The notes beneath the pieces were generated by a model, which saw only the letters and a list, made by a program, of their open reading frames with translations, had not been told where the DNA came from and made no database searches. Position numbers and translations under genes: made by a program. DNA of 64,000 bases from Leptogranulimonas caecicola (GTDB taxonomy: Bacteria > Actinomycetota > Coriobacteriia > Coriobacteriales > Atopobiaceae), in NCBI RefSeq assembly GCF_023168405.1, contig NZ_AP025285.1:680001-744000 (forward strand). The letters run 5' to 3'. Positions 16,842-26,082 of the stretch are shown one piece after another (the first letter of the stretch is position 1; each line of letters starts with the position of its first letter).

Positions 16842-17261
16842 ATGTACGGGCTTATTGCTGAAGGACACTTTGATGCCGCTCACTTTTTGGCAGACTATCA
16901 CGGCAAATGTGAAAACCTCCATGGCCACAGATGGCGGGTGGAGGTGACGGTGGAGTCTCAAGAGCTGGGTCAAGAGGGCACAGAGCGATCCATGGTGGCG
17001 GACTTCGGCCGCTTCAAGCGAAGTGTAGCTGCGGTGTGCGATGAGTTCGACCATAGGCTGCTGGTAGAGCAGGGCACGCTCAAGCCCACCACCGTCCAGG
17101 CGTTGGAGTCAGAAGGTTTCGCCCTGGAGGTGCTGCCTTTCCGCACTACGGCAGAGAATCTGGCCCATGAGATCTTCTGCCGCCTGGAGGCCAAAGGATT
17201 GCCGGTGGTCCAGGTAGAAGTAGATGAAACGCCGGCCAACCGCGCGTTTTTCCGGCGCTAG
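16842..17261 (+). CDS. queD: 6-carboxytetrahydropterin synthase-like enzyme (QueD)
   Basis: This is a 139-residue member of the PTPS/QueD family, which makes 6-carboxytetrahydropterin for queuosine. The zinc histidines are in HFDAAHFL and NLHGHRW. The catalytic cysteine lies in GKCEN, FDHRLL carries the Asp-His pair, and VEVDETP the substrate glutamate. The catalytic set is therefore complete. No queC, queE or queF gene is adjacent, and I found no convincing preQ1 riboswitch in the 250 nt upstream. It could act with unlinked queuosine genes. Confidence 0.92.
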   Translation: MYGLIAEGHFDAAHFLADYHGKCENLHGHRWRVEVTVESQELGQEGTERSMVADFGRFKRSVAAVCDEFDHRLLVEQGTLKPTTVQALESEGFALEVLPFRTTAENLAHEIFCRLEAKGLPVVQVEVDETPANRAFFRR

Positions 17262-17315
17262 GAGGGTCGAGGGGCGATTCGATACCCAAGATGTAGGAGG
17301 GGGCGTCGCGGCGTG

Positions 17316-17675
17316 TTAGCGGCGCTCCTGCCTCTCTTGGGCCTCTTCGCGGTTGTCGTCCAGCGCCACTTCTTGGGCCAGCTGGTCCAAGCGGTATTTG
17401 AGCTGGGAGATCTTGGCAGAGTCGCGATATTGGCGCAAAAGCATGATGGCGATGACGCCTACCAGGATGAGGTTTGAGGGCGAGACAAAGCCCAAGAGGT
17501 CGCTTAACCAATAGATGGGCTGAGGGAAGATGGCGATGAGCACCAGCAGGGCCACGAAGCACACCCAAAAGAGCGAGTCTTCAATTTGGATACGCTGCTT
17601 GCGAATGGAGCGGCAGATCATCAGAAAAGTGATGGCGGCTCCTAGAAAACAGACGAGGCGCAGAGGGATTTCCAC
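17316..17675 (-). CDS. DUF2304 family small membrane protein
   Basis: This 119-residue protein has three membrane helices and a charged, coiled C-terminal tail (KYRLDQLAQEVALDD), typical of DUF2304. It starts at GTG (17675) with AGGAG upstream, nine bases after the stop of the glycosyltransferase gene. DUF2304 proteins are regularly paired with GT2 dolichyl/undecaprenyl-phosphate sugar transferases and probably help flip or handle the lipid-linked sugar. The pairing here is exactly that. Confidence 0.88.
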   Translation of the reverse strand: MEIPLRLVCFLGAAITFLMICRSIRKQRIQIEDSLFWVCFVALLVLIAIFPQPIYWLSDLLGFVSPSNLILVGVIAIMLLRQYRDSAKISQLKYRLDQLAQEVALDDNREEAQERQERR

Positions 17676-17684
17676 GGATGACTC

Positions 17685-18368
17685 CTATCGAAACCACTGG
17701 AAGAGCAGGATGTTTAAGCAGGTGCGAGCCATATAAAGTATGGCTTTGGTGGGCTTGAGGTAGCTCTCGCCGGCCATACGGTCGCGCATTTGAGCGGGCA
17801 CTTCGATGACTTTGGCGCCGCGCTTGCGAATGAGTAGGGCCACCGCGTCTGGCTCGGGCCCAATGTCCATGCCGGTGGCGTAGGGATCGAACATGTCTTT
17901 GGAAAACATGCGCATGCCGCTGGTGGGATCTGTGATGGTGACGCCGGTGGTGATGCGGATGAGCCAGGAGATAAGCGCATTTCCTACGTGGCGCAGGGAG
18001 CGGCCGCGCTCGCCCTCCAAAAAGCGGCTGGCGATGACGATGTCTGCCTGCTGGTCTTCCATGGCCTTGGCCATGGGGGCAATGTAGTCCGGCAGGTGCT
18101 GGCCGTCTGCGTCAAACTGCACCACGGCATCGTAGCCATTGCGCAAGGCATACTTCATGCCTGCCTGAAAGCCAGAGGTGAGCCCGCAGTTCACCGGCAT
18201 GTCCAAGTGGTTGTAGCCCCTGGCGTCGCAGATCTCGCCAGTGTGGTCGCGGGATCCGTCGTTGATGATCAGCACATCGATCCAAGGGCAGGCAGCCTTA
18301 AGGCCGTCGACGGTGGCCTCCAGGCTCTCTTCTTCGTTATAGGCGGGCACTACGGCCAGGATGTTCAA
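17685..18368 (-). CDS. family 2 glycosyltransferase (polyprenyl-phosphate sugar synthase type)
   Basis: This is a GT-A fold enzyme of about 228 residues, similar to DPM1-type synthases that put a sugar on polyprenyl phosphate. Motifs are VPAYNEEE at the start, then INDGSRD, the QFDADGQH metal motif and a downstream SGMRMFSK acceptor region. I place the start at the TTG at 18368 (MNILAVVPAYNEEE), as family members begin there and AAAGGTGG sits seven bases upstream; an ATG at 18416 is in frame but poorly placed. It forms a two-gene unit with the DUF2304 gene. Confidence 0.9.
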   Translation of the reverse strand: MNILAVVPAYNEEESLEATVDGLKAACPWIDVLIINDGSRDHTGEICDARGYNHLDMPVNCGLTSGFQAGMKYALRNGYDAVVQFDADGQHLPDYIAPMAKAMEDQQADIVIASRFLEGERGRSLRHVGNALISWLIRITTGVTITDPTSGMRMFSKDMFDPYATGMDIGPEPDAVALLIRKRGAKVIEVPAQMRDRMAGESYLKPTKAILYMARTCLNILLFQWFR

Positions 18369-18514
18369 CAGGGGACCACCTTTGCTCAAGAGTCGCTTGC
18401 CCACCCATCCTAGCATTGTCCATTGGTAGAGAAGCGTTTATCCGCAGGTCAGACAGCTGTCTATGAGGTTTCCTCATAGTCTTTAAGATGAGAAAAATCT
18501 TTCATTATATCCAG

Positions 18515-18523
18515 TGCTACAAT
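18515..18523 (+). promoter_or_regulatory. extended -10 promoter of carD
   Basis: TG-C-TACAAT forms a good extended -10 element 26 nt before the carD start codon. No clear -35 is present, which an extended -10 can tolerate. Confidence 0.5.
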
Positions 18524-18549
18524 GAATGCAAGGGAAACGGAGGAATTGT

Positions 18550-19032
18550 ATGTATTCAGTCGGTGATTTTATCGTCCATCCCGGTCAAGGCGTCTGTCGC
18601 GTAGAAGCAATCGACACTTCAGACACCCCCACCTATCACCTCATGCCCACCCATGGCCGCAATCCCATGCTCATCAAGTATCCCGTGGCATCAGAGGACA
18701 ATCTGCGTCCGGTGGTCTCTGCAGAAGAGGCCAACGGCCTTATCAACAACATCTGCGAGATGGAGCTCGACCCGTTCACTGACCGCTCTGCCGTTCTTGA
18801 AGAGAAGCATTTCAAAAAGGCTATCCGCCACGGTTCCTGCAAAGACGTGGTGCGCATCGCCAAAACCTTCCGTAGCCGTATCCAAGATGCCCAGTCCTCC
18901 CATAAAAAGGCCCCGGTCATCTACGAGCGCATCTACAAAGAGGCTCAGGAGCGCTCCCTCTCTGAGCTTTCTTGCGCACTGGACGAATCTCCCGATCAGA
19001 TAACGGCTCGTTTTCAGGCCGCCCTCTCTTAG
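18550..19032 (+). CDS. carD: CarD family transcriptional regulator
   Basis: This is a 160-residue CarD/CdnL protein, which binds RNA polymerase beta and stabilises open complexes at weak promoters. The N-terminal Tudor-like RNA-polymerase-interaction domain starts MYSVGDFIVHPGQGVCRVEAI, and a helical DNA-contact C-terminal domain follows. The length fits the family. The start at 18550 has GGAGG seven bases upstream. The gene is likely monocistronic with its own promoter. Confidence 0.93.
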   Translation: MYSVGDFIVHPGQGVCRVEAIDTSDTPTYHLMPTHGRNPMLIKYPVASEDNLRPVVSAEEANGLINNICEMELDPFTDRSAVLEEKHFKKAIRHGSCKDVVRIAKTFRSRIQDAQSSHKKAPVIYERIYKEAQERSLSELSCALDESPDQITARFQAALS

Positions 19033-19079
19033 CCATTTGCGCACATCCATCCTATAAGCTAATAGCAGACACGCCTTAA

Positions 19080-19099
19080 GGCCCCGCCAATCCGGGGCC
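19080..19099 (+). terminator. short GC-rich hairpin after carD
   Basis: GGCCCCG / CGGGGCC with a 6-nt loop lies about 50 nt after carD. It is followed by TCTCTGG rather than a full T-run, so termination may be partial. Confidence 0.45.
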
Positions 19100-19122
19100 T
19101 CTCTGGTAATAAGGAGGATCTC

Positions 19123-19416
19123 ATGGAAGCTGTCTCTGCCACCCAAGGCCGCGCCATTCTCACGGTGCTTGGCTCTGACCGCGCAGGCATCGTTGCCGCC
19201 ATCACTCAGGTGCTGGCAAACCACGACGCCAATATCTTGGACATCTCGCAAACCATCCTGCAGGGCATCTTCACCATGACCATGCTGGTAGACCTCACCG
19301 CCGTCAGCGTGGAGTTCGACGCTCTCAAAGAGGAGCTCGATGAGGTCGCCAAATCCCTAGGCGTGCAGGTAATGCTCCAGCGCGAGGATGTGTTCCGCTT
19401 CATGTATCGCCTCTAA
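19123..19416 (+). CDS. ACT domain protein (UPF0237 type)
   Basis: This is a 97-residue single-ACT protein. It begins with ILTVLGSDRAGIVAAIT, and NILDISQTILQGIFTM marks the ligand-binding dimer interface of the UPF0237 group. The start has AAGGAGG seven bases upstream. It lies nine bases before the citrate synthase gene and is probably cotranscribed. Such proteins are thought to sense amino acids; the ligand is unknown. Confidence 0.92.
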   Translation: MEAVSATQGRAILTVLGSDRAGIVAAITQVLANHDANILDISQTILQGIFTMTMLVDLTAVSVEFDALKEELDEVAKSLGVQVMLQREDVFRFMYRL

Positions 19417-19425
19417 GGAGCCCCT

Positions 19426-20895
19426 ATGACTCAAGACGCGACCTATCGTTTGGCAACACCTGGCACCTATCGTCCGGTGATTCCCTCGGCAGCCACCTCA
19501 GCCCTGCTTCACGTGATGGATGTGAGCCCCATGCCCTCCGTCTCGCTGGGCCGCCCGCCAGTGAGCGACGGGCTTTACGAGGGCTTCTTCTCCATCGACG
19601 CCATCGACCCAGAGCTTTACCGCCACTATGGCGTGAAGCGCGGCCTTAGGAATGACGATGGATCAGGTGTGGTGGCTGGCCTTACCACCATCTGCAATGT
19701 GCACGGCTATACCAAAGATGAAGCCGGTATTCATCCCGATAAGGGAGACCTCATCCTCCGCGGCTACTCCATAGGCCAGCTGGTGGAGGCGGCCCACGCC
19801 GAGGATCGCTTTGGTTACGAGGAGCTTTCCTATCTCCTGCTTACCGGCAAGCTGCCCTCTGCAGCCCAACTGGCAGACTACAACGCGCGCATCGACGCGC
19901 GCCGCTCGCTGCCCACAGGCTACCTGGCGCTCTTCCCGCGCACCACGGCCTCCAGCTCCATCATGAATGTGCTCCAGCGAGCCACGCTGCTGCTCTACGC
20001 CTTCGATGAGAATCCTGACGCCACCGATCCCGAGCATGAGATCGACGTGGCGCTCTCGCTTTTGGCAAGGCTGCCGCGTATCGCCGCCATCGCTTCCAAC
20101 GCCTACAGCGCCGAGACCAACCAAACTCAGCTGCGCATCCCTCCCATCGAGCCAGGCCTGTCCATGGCAGAGACCATCTTGGACGTGCTTCGCGGCGAGA
20201 AAAACTACAGCCATGAAGAGGCCATGGTCCTAGACTCGATGCTCATGCTCCATGCCGAGCATGGCGGCGGCAACAACTCCACCTTCACCTGCCGCGTGCT
20301 TTCCTCCTCTGGCACCGATCCCTACTCGGCCTATGCCGCTGCCATGGGTTCGCTCAAAGGCCCCAAGCACGGGGGTGCCAACTTCAAGTTGGGCCAGATG
20401 ATCGACGACGTGGCAGCCCACGTAAAAGATCCTACCGACGACGAGGAAGTGGTTGCCTACCTCGAGCGCATCGCCAGAAAAGAGGCATTCGACGGGTCTG
20501 GCTTGCTCTACGGCGTAGGCCACGCGGTCTATACCCTCTCCGACCCTCGCGCCGAGATCATCCGCTCCCAGGCCGCCCAGTTGGCCCAAAACAAGGGATA
20601 TACCAGCCGCTATCAGCTCATCCATGCCATCGAGCGGCTGGGGCCCCAGGTGGTGCAAAAGGTGCGGCAGACCGCCAAGCCCCTCTGCGCCAATGTGGAC
20701 CTCTATGCCGGCTTTGTCTACGACATGTTGGATATCCCCGCCGAGATGCACACACCCATCTTCGCCATCGCCCGCCTCTCTGGCTGGGTGGCCCATCGCA
20801 TGGAGGAGCTCTATGGCGCCGGCCGCATCATTCGACCAGCCTACATCTCGGTGGAATCCCACCCCACCTACGTGCCCCTGAACGATCGTCTCTAG
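19426..20895 (+). CDS. gltA: citrate synthase (citrate/2-methylcitrate synthase family)
   Basis: This is a 489-residue enzyme that joins acetyl-CoA with oxaloacetate. It has an N-terminal extension of about 60 residues before the conserved core. The first catalytic region reads LHAEHGGGNNSTFTCR, the central one GPKHGGANFKLG with the catalytic histidine, and the next GLLYGVGHAVYTLSDPRA, where the common GHRVYK arginine is alanine. It follows the ACT gene and precedes a HAD phosphatase gene. In organisms with a partial TCA cycle it feeds glutamate synthesis. Substrate preference between acetyl-CoA and propionyl-CoA cannot be set from sequence. Confidence 0.9.
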   Translation: MTQDATYRLATPGTYRPVIPSAATSALLHVMDVSPMPSVSLGRPPVSDGLYEGFFSIDAIDPELYRHYGVKRGLRNDDGSGVVAGLTTICNVHGYTKDEAGIHPDKGDLILRGYSIGQLVEAAHAEDRFGYEELSYLLLTGKLPSAAQLADYNARIDARRSLPTGYLALFPRTTASSSIMNVLQRATLLLYAFDENPDATDPEHEIDVALSLLARLPRIAAIASNAYSAETNQTQLRIPPIEPGLSMAETILDVLRGEKNYSHEEAMVLDSMLMLHAEHGGGNNSTFTCRVLSSSGTDPYSAYAAAMGSLKGPKHGGANFKLGQMIDDVAAHVKDPTDDEEVVAYLERIARKEAFDGSGLLYGVGHAVYTLSDPRAEIIRSQAAQLAQNKGYTSRYQLIHAIERLGPQVVQKVRQTAKPLCANVDLYAGFVYDMLDIPAEMHTPIFAIARLSGWVAHRMEELYGAGRIIRPAYISVESHPTYVPLNDRL

Positions 20896-20915
20896 CCAAA
20901 GGCCAGGAGAGCTCC

Positions 20916-21776
20916 ATGACCCACGACCCCGCCCAGATCGCCACAGGACCCCTATCCATTGTCTTCACAGACCTCGACGGCACTTTTTTAACTACCGACA
21001 AGCGCGTCCATCCCACTTGTCGCGCTGCCCTGGAGGCGCTTCAAGAGCATCAGGTGCCCTTTGTGATCTGCACGGGTCGCGCAGTCTCTGGCGTCTACCC
21101 TGAGCTTCGCGCCCTGCCCGCCCTTTCCTACATCATTGCCTGCAATGGGGCGGTAGTGGCCAATGCCACGACTTCCCAAGAGCTCCACGCCACGCCCTTG
21201 GGCCACCAGCGGGCCCGCCAGCTCTTCGATGCGGTGGCTCATCTGGACGTCAACGTCGACTTTTTCGCCGATGGCTGCGCCTATGCCGAAAAGGACCGAT
21301 TCTCAAAGCTCGACACCTATGGGTTGGAACCTCACTTTTTGGCCCAAACGCGCCGCTCGCGCAGGGTGGTCGAGAGCCTTGTTGAGCTCTTGGATCAGGT
21401 GGGGCGAGTGGATCGCATGAGCGTCTACTACCACACGCCAGAGCAGCGCCGGGCGGTGCTCGAGGCTGCCGAGGCTATGGGCGGCCTTACTGTCACCTCC
21501 TCGGAATTCTGCAATCTCGAGATCAGCGATAAAGAGGCCAATAAGGGCACGGCTGCCTGCTGGCTCTGCGACTACTTGGGCATTCCTGTAGAAGAAGCCG
21601 CCGCTTTTGGCGACGGCTTGAATGACACCCCCATGCTCGCAGCCTTAGGCGATGGGGTCGCTATGGCAAACGCTCAGCCCGGAGTGGCAGACTATGCCAA
21701 CCATATCACCGCCCTTATCAACGACGAGGGCGGCGTGGGCGATTATCTTTTGAGACGTCTGGCTGCTCAGGATTAA
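20916..21776 (+). CDS. Cof-type HAD-IIB phosphatase
   Basis: This is a 286-residue haloacid-dehalogenase phosphatase. Motif I is FTDLDGTFL, motif II lies in ICTGR, and motif IV is AFGDGLNDTPML with the two metal aspartates. The C2B cap lies between them. It follows citrate synthase by 20 nt and is likely part of the same transcript. Substrates of this family are sugar phosphates or cofactor phosphates, not predictable here. Confidence 0.92.
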   Translation: MTHDPAQIATGPLSIVFTDLDGTFLTTDKRVHPTCRAALEALQEHQVPFVICTGRAVSGVYPELRALPALSYIIACNGAVVANATTSQELHATPLGHQRARQLFDAVAHLDVNVDFFADGCAYAEKDRFSKLDTYGLEPHFLAQTRRSRRVVESLVELLDQVGRVDRMSVYYHTPEQRRAVLEAAEAMGGLTVTSSEFCNLEISDKEANKGTAACWLCDYLGIPVEEAAAFGDGLNDTPMLAALGDGVAMANAQPGVADYANHITALINDEGGVGDYLLRRLAAQD

Positions 21777-21812
21777 TCTTCAAGCGCTGCTTTGATGAGG
21801 GGCAGCAGCTCC

Positions 21813-23708
21813 TTAAGAGGCTTGGGCACTCAGGGTTTGACCATCCACTTCAACATGATAGGTAGCGTTGGGCACGATGCGAGAAGAGCTAAAGATAATC
21901 AGCTCATAGGGTTGGCTTGGCTCCCAGGTCTCAACGACGGCTCCGGCTTCGTCTTTAAGGGTCACTGTGGCGCCTACCTGCTGGGACCCGGTGTTCACTG
22001 TAAGCACCCCCTGGGTGGCGGTGGTCAGGGTCTGCACCATCTTGGCAGCCCCTGTGCCTTTGAACGTGCCTCCCGTGATGGTTCCAGTGGTATCAAAATC
22101 TAAAATCGAGGGGTCTCCTTGGGTGGGACCTTCACAGGCAATGGTGCCCCCGGTGATCTCTAGGGAGCCATTGGAGTCGATGGCATCCCCTGACGCCTGG
22201 ATGTCCAAGGTGCCTCCAGAAATGGTGATGGCGCAGGAAGAGCCCCCTTGTGCCTGAGGGCCAAAGGTTTGGGTAGCGCTGCCGTCGGAGGCATTGATGC
22301 CGTCATCGGCAGCCGTCAGGGTAACGGTGCCATCGGTGACATCCACCCGTGCCCCTTCCAGTCCCTCGTAGCAGGTAGAGATGGCAATGGCGCCTCCAGA
22401 GACCGTGAGGGTCCCCTCTGCATGGGCGCCATCGTCTCCCGAGGCCAACTCAAGCTCACCGCCGCTTAAGGAGAGGTCGCCATCTGAGTGCAGGGCATCG
22501 TCTTCGGCATCGATGATGAGAGTGTCGCCACGCACTGTGAGAGAGCTGCCGGCTTTTAGACCTTTGGTGCTGGTGGCGTCGCTGGCGTCTTCTGTAGATC
22601 CCTTTACTGCGCTGGTATCTGAGGGCGCTGCGGCATTTTCAGGCCCTGCAGCAGGAGGCATCTGAGCGTTCGAGCCAAGGGCTTCTCCAGAAGGCATTGC
22701 AGGCGGCATGGTGCCTGAAGGCGGCGTTTGTCCTTGACTTGGGCTGTCTTTGCCACCAAAGCCTGGGGCATCGCTGCTGTCTTGTCCGGGCCCTCCTAGA
22801 CCCAAAGAGCCGTTTTGCGCGCCTGGTTGTGCCGGAGGCTCTCCTGGGGCTTGGGCGTTTGAAGCGGGCGTGGCTTCAGGGGCGCCATCGCCGCTGGTGA
22901 TAGAAAGGCTGCCGTCGGCAATATCCATCCAGCTCGAGGCGCTCACGCCATCGCCTTGGCTCTCTATGTCCAAAGACCCGCTTTCTACGTAGACATAGCC
23001 CAGGGAGGCATCGTCGCTATTCTCGGCATGGAGGCCGTCTTCGACTGAGGTGATCTGAAGGCTGGCTTCTTTGATACAAAGGCTGTCGTTGGCTTCGGCG
23101 CCATGGCTGGCTGCTTCGATCTGGTAGGTGCCGCCGGCAATTACCAGATCATCTTTGCAGTCGATGCCCTTGCCTGCTGCAGAAGTGATGGTGAGCAATC
23201 CCCCTCCGTTGAGAGTGAGGTCGCTGCTGCTCGCAATTGCGCAAGGAGACGAGGAGCCTTCTGAGACGGCGTCCTCCGAGGTTTGGCTAAGGGACGAGTT
23301 GCCTTCTAAGGTGATAATGACCTTATCGGCTTGGGTGATAGCAAGAGGGGTGTCGGTCGAGTTAGATAGGGCGGCCTCTTGTAGAACGAGGTGGACTTTG
23401 GCATCTTGAGGGGCATCGACGGCAAGGGAGCCTTCGGCCAGTTGGCCAGAGATGAGATAGATGCCTTCCTGGGTGAGTGTCACCTGGGAGCCGTCCACAG
23501 ACACACCGGGAGTTCGTGAGGCCTCTTCGAGCTGAGAGAGGTCGAGTGAGACGGCGGTGTCGGCATCGTAGGCGGTGTCAGAATCGCGGTCGGTGAAGTA
23601 GGCGCCCTGAGCAGTCTGGGACGCTGCGGGGAGGGTGGGCGCAGCACAGCCTGCCAGAAGCGTGGTGGACAGGCAGAGTCCTGCCACAAGTGCGGGAAGT
23701 TTCTTCAT
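21813..23708 (-). CDS. carbohydrate-binding beta-helix lipoprotein (Cthe_2159-like)
   Basis: The 631-residue product has a lipoprotein signal (TLLAGCAAP), so it is anchored outside the membrane. The body consists of repeated right-handed beta-helix rungs such as GGTYQIEAASHGAEANDS and SGGELELASGDDGAHAEGT, the pattern of the calcium- and polygalacturonate-binding Cthe_2159 family. A Pro/Gly/Ala/Ser/Gln-rich disordered insert of about 115 residues (roughly 270-385) splits the helix. It is the last gene of an operon with DUF4956 and the broken VTC gene, a set seen together in other Gram-positives. This gene itself is intact. Confidence 0.85.
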   Translation of the reverse strand: MKKLPALVAGLCLSTTLLAGCAAPTLPAASQTAQGAYFTDRDSDTAYDADTAVSLDLSQLEEASRTPGVSVDGSQVTLTQEGIYLISGQLAEGSLAVDAPQDAKVHLVLQEAALSNSTDTPLAITQADKVIITLEGNSSLSQTSEDAVSEGSSSPCAIASSSDLTLNGGGLLTITSAAGKGIDCKDDLVIAGGTYQIEAASHGAEANDSLCIKEASLQITSVEDGLHAENSDDASLGYVYVESGSLDIESQGDGVSASSWMDIADGSLSITSGDGAPEATPASNAQAPGEPPAQPGAQNGSLGLGGPGQDSSDAPGFGGKDSPSQGQTPPSGTMPPAMPSGEALGSNAQMPPAAGPENAAAPSDTSAVKGSTEDASDATSTKGLKAGSSLTVRGDTLIIDAEDDALHSDGDLSLSGGELELASGDDGAHAEGTLTVSGGAIAISTCYEGLEGARVDVTDGTVTLTAADDGINASDGSATQTFGPQAQGGSSCAITISGGTLDIQASGDAIDSNGSLEITGGTIACEGPTQGDPSILDFDTTGTITGGTFKGTGAAKMVQTLTTATQGVLTVNTGSQQVGATVTLKDEAGAVVETWEPSQPYELIIFSSSRIVPNATYHVEVDGQTLSAQAS

Positions 23709-23728
23709 GGGTGTCCTTTTTGTCTGGG

Positions 23729-24418
23729 TTAGAGCGAAGTAACCTCGGTAGGCTGGGGAGAGAGGCAGATTTCCAAGTTGCCGTTGCGCAGGCGAAGATC
23801 GTCGATAAGGGACTTCTCTTGAGCGCCGTCCTTAAGGCAGATCTCATAGGTGAGTTTGAAGAGGCTGCCAAGATTGCAGGTTTTCACGCGAATAAGCTGA
23901 TGGGAAGTGGCGTAGGCGGCAAAGAGGTCATCGAAGATTCGGGGGTAGTCCAGGTCTTCGGGCACGGTGACGGTGAGCGTGCGATAGTGCGAGCTGCGGC
24001 TGGTATGGGTGCCAAAAGAGTTCACCAGCAAGAAGGCGGCGCACATGATGAGGGTGAAGGCGAGCCCATAGGCTACATAGCCCATGCCGCAGATAAGGCC
24101 TGTGCCCATGCCAATAAAGAGGGCGCAGATCTTTTTGGCAGAGCCGGGCACCGAGCGAAAGCGCACCAGGCTAAAGGCGCCGGCTACTGCCACTCCGGTG
24201 CCTACGTTGCCATTCACAAACATGATGACTGCGCAGACGACTGCTGGCAGCAGGGCCAAAGTGGTGCAGAAGGTAGCAGATACCCTACTTTTAAAGCTAT
24301 AGGCCGCAGCCAGTATGAGTCCCAGCACAAGCGCGCTTCCTAGGGCAATCCCAAAGCCCGCAGGACTCATTCCCAGGCTTTCTGAGGCAAAGAGGGTGGA
24401 AAAAAGAGAGGTGTCCAT
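23729..24418 (-). CDS. DUF4956 membrane protein
   Basis: The protein has about 229 residues with four or so membrane helices in the first half (for example IALGSALVLGLILAAAY) and a cytosolic C-terminal part with the RSSHYRTLTVTVPEDLDYP segment of the DUF4956 family. I chose the ATG at 24418 because AAAGGA precedes it; an ATG three codons earlier overlaps that site. It lies between the broken VTC gene and the beta-helix lipoprotein gene with gaps of 15 and 20 nt, so all three form one operon. The function is unknown; conserved linkage to VTC polymerases suggests a membrane partner. Confidence 0.88.
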   Translation of the reverse strand: MDTSLFSTLFASESLGMSPAGFGIALGSALVLGLILAAAYSFKSRVSATFCTTLALLPAVVCAVIMFVNGNVGTGVAVAGAFSLVRFRSVPGSAKKICALFIGMGTGLICGMGYVAYGLAFTLIMCAAFLLVNSFGTHTSRSSHYRTLTVTVPEDLDYPRIFDDLFAAYATSHQLIRVKTCNLGSLFKLTYEICLKDGAQEKSLIDDLRLRNGNLEICLSPQPTEVTSL

Positions 24419-24433
24419 TGGGTGCATCCTTTC

Positions 24434-25216
24434 TTAGCAGGCCAGTGCCTGGAGGGTTTGAGTCGAGGGCATCGAGGCGAAGAGTGTCCAGGCGCGGCCG
24501 TACTTGGAAAACGAGGAGGGATAGAGGTGCAGCTCGGACAAGAGGCCGCTGAGCCAAAGGGGGATCGCCTGGGCGCACTTCACCTCCATAAGCACCTGGG
24601 AAGAGGGCAAAAGCTGGACGCCTGAAGCCTGGGCGTTCAGGGACAGGTGAGCGGCGCTTGCTTTGAGAGCGCGGTCAAAGGTGACACGCAGCTCAGGGCT
24701 TGAGGGGTCGTGCGCTGCAAGCGCTGCGGGCATTAAAGCGTCAGATAGGCTCCCGCCGGCACGCAGCCGCAAAGAGTCGCGCTCGTAGCTCACCACAAGT
24801 GCGGGTGCCAGCGAGTCGTAAAAACCCAGGAAACGGTCGATCTCCCGGGCGGTGGCAGAGCTTTCGGGAGCTTCGCTCTGTCCCCAGAGCCAGGCCATTG
24901 CCTGAGTGTAGCCAGCCTGGCAGCGACGCTTGTACACCTAGCCGCGATACTTCTTTTTGAGCTCCACAAATACTGGAGTTTCGCCGGATGCCGGGCCGTA
25001 GGAGCGTAGGCGCAGCTTCTCTTTGTAGGCGGGCTTCTCGGCAGATCGGCGTGCCAGCACCAGATTGGGCGTGTCAAAGTAGAGGCTGCGCACCGTCGAA
25101 TGCGGCCAGCGATCCGGCTCCATGTAGAGGGTGAGGGCGTCTCGCAGTGCGGCATACTGGGAGAGGTCCAAGAGGTATTTGAGTTCGTGCCTTTGAAAGA
25201 GTGCGGTATAAGCCAC
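24434..25216 (-). pseudogene. VTC-domain polyphosphate polymerase, interrupted by in-frame TAG
   Basis: The gene starts at GTG 25216 with GGAGG upstream. The first half (ERHELKYLL-like start, RSLYFDTPN, YKEKLRLRSYG, ELKKKYRG) stops at TAG at 24938-24940. The second half continues in the same frame with VYKRRCQAGY and then shows the conserved VLMEVKCAQAIPLWL and SFSKYGRAW motifs of VTC-type polymerases. The break falls inside the usual KKKYKGxVYKRR strand, so a single codon has become a stop. Intact, the protein would make polyphosphate from ATP or act on a related substrate at the membrane. The C-terminal half has no obvious internal ribosome binding site. A sequencing error is possible, but two further lesions lie in the adjacent regulator genes. 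Confidence 0.85.
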
Positions 25217-25356
25217 AGAACCTCCTTTGGTCTGTGCAGGAGGTTAGGCATCGAAGCTTAAGCCAACTCAAAATGGCGCCACAATCTTTAAGACTTTAGG
25301 CTCGCTTTAGGTTGGCTCCATAGACTGGGCTCACAGATTGGAAGCAAAGGAGTGTC

Positions 25357-26082
25357 GTGAGACTGCTGATAGCCGAGGACGAAGCACCCCTGGCCAGGGT
25401 GCTAAAAAAGCTCTTAGAGAAGAGCCGCTTTACTGTGGACGTGGTGGGAGACGGCGCCCAGGCGCTTGCTTACCTTGCCAGCGGCGCCTACGATGCGGCG
25501 ATCCTCGACGTCATGATGCCCAAGCTGGACGGAGTGGAGGTGGTGCGCTCTCTGCGCGCTTAAAACAATCCGGTTCCCGTGCTCATGCTCACGGCGAAAG
25601 CCGAGCTTGACGATCGCGTCACAGGCCTTGAGAGCGGCGCTGACTACTATTTTACCAAGCCTTTCGAGGCAGCCGAGCTCGTCGCTGCCTTGCACGCCAT
25701 CACTCGCAGCCATGCCGAGGTAGACGGTCGTCTCGCCAAAGAAGGCGTCACGTTGGATCGCACTACGTTTAGGCTTTCTGGCCCCGAAGGGTCTTTGGAG
25801 CTGCCCAACAAAGAGTTTCAAGTGGTGGAGTATCTGATGGCCCATCCGGGGCGCATCGTCTCTGCAGATCAGCTGCGGGACCGACTGTGGGACGCCTCTT
25901 CTGCCCCGGATATCAGCGTGGTGTGGGCCTACATCTCCTACCTGCGCAAGAAGCTGGCTTTGGTAGGCGCTCCTTTCACCATCAAAAGCTCGCGCAATGT
26001 GGGCTACTCGCTGCAACCTGCAGTCCTCGAGGACCCCGCGGCTTCCCCAAGCTCTCACTTCAAGGACTCCCATGATCGCTAA
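25357..26082 (+). pseudogene. OmpR-family response regulator, interrupted by in-frame TAA
   Basis: It starts at GTG 25357 (RLLIAEDEAPLARVL). The receiver domain has the AEDE acidic pair and the LDVMMPKLDG phospho-aspartate loop. TAA at 25561-25563 breaks it right after EVVRSLRA. The same frame goes on with NNPVPVLMLTAK, which is the next receiver strand with its conserved threonine, then ADYYFTKPF with the conserved lysine, and a winged-helix DNA-binding domain ending at 26082. An AAA-to-TAA change would explain it. The downstream part could start only at a poor internal codon and would lack the phosphorylation site. It is divergent from the VTC operon and overlaps the kinase start by 11 nt. 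Confidence 0.88.

Noticed and set aside
24434-26082. Stop-codon recoding (for example pyrrolysine at TAG or general readthrough) in the VTC and response regulator genes
   Set aside because: The two genes have different stop codons, the adjacent kinase has a frameshift, and no recoding element or need is visible; gene decay or sequence error explains all three.
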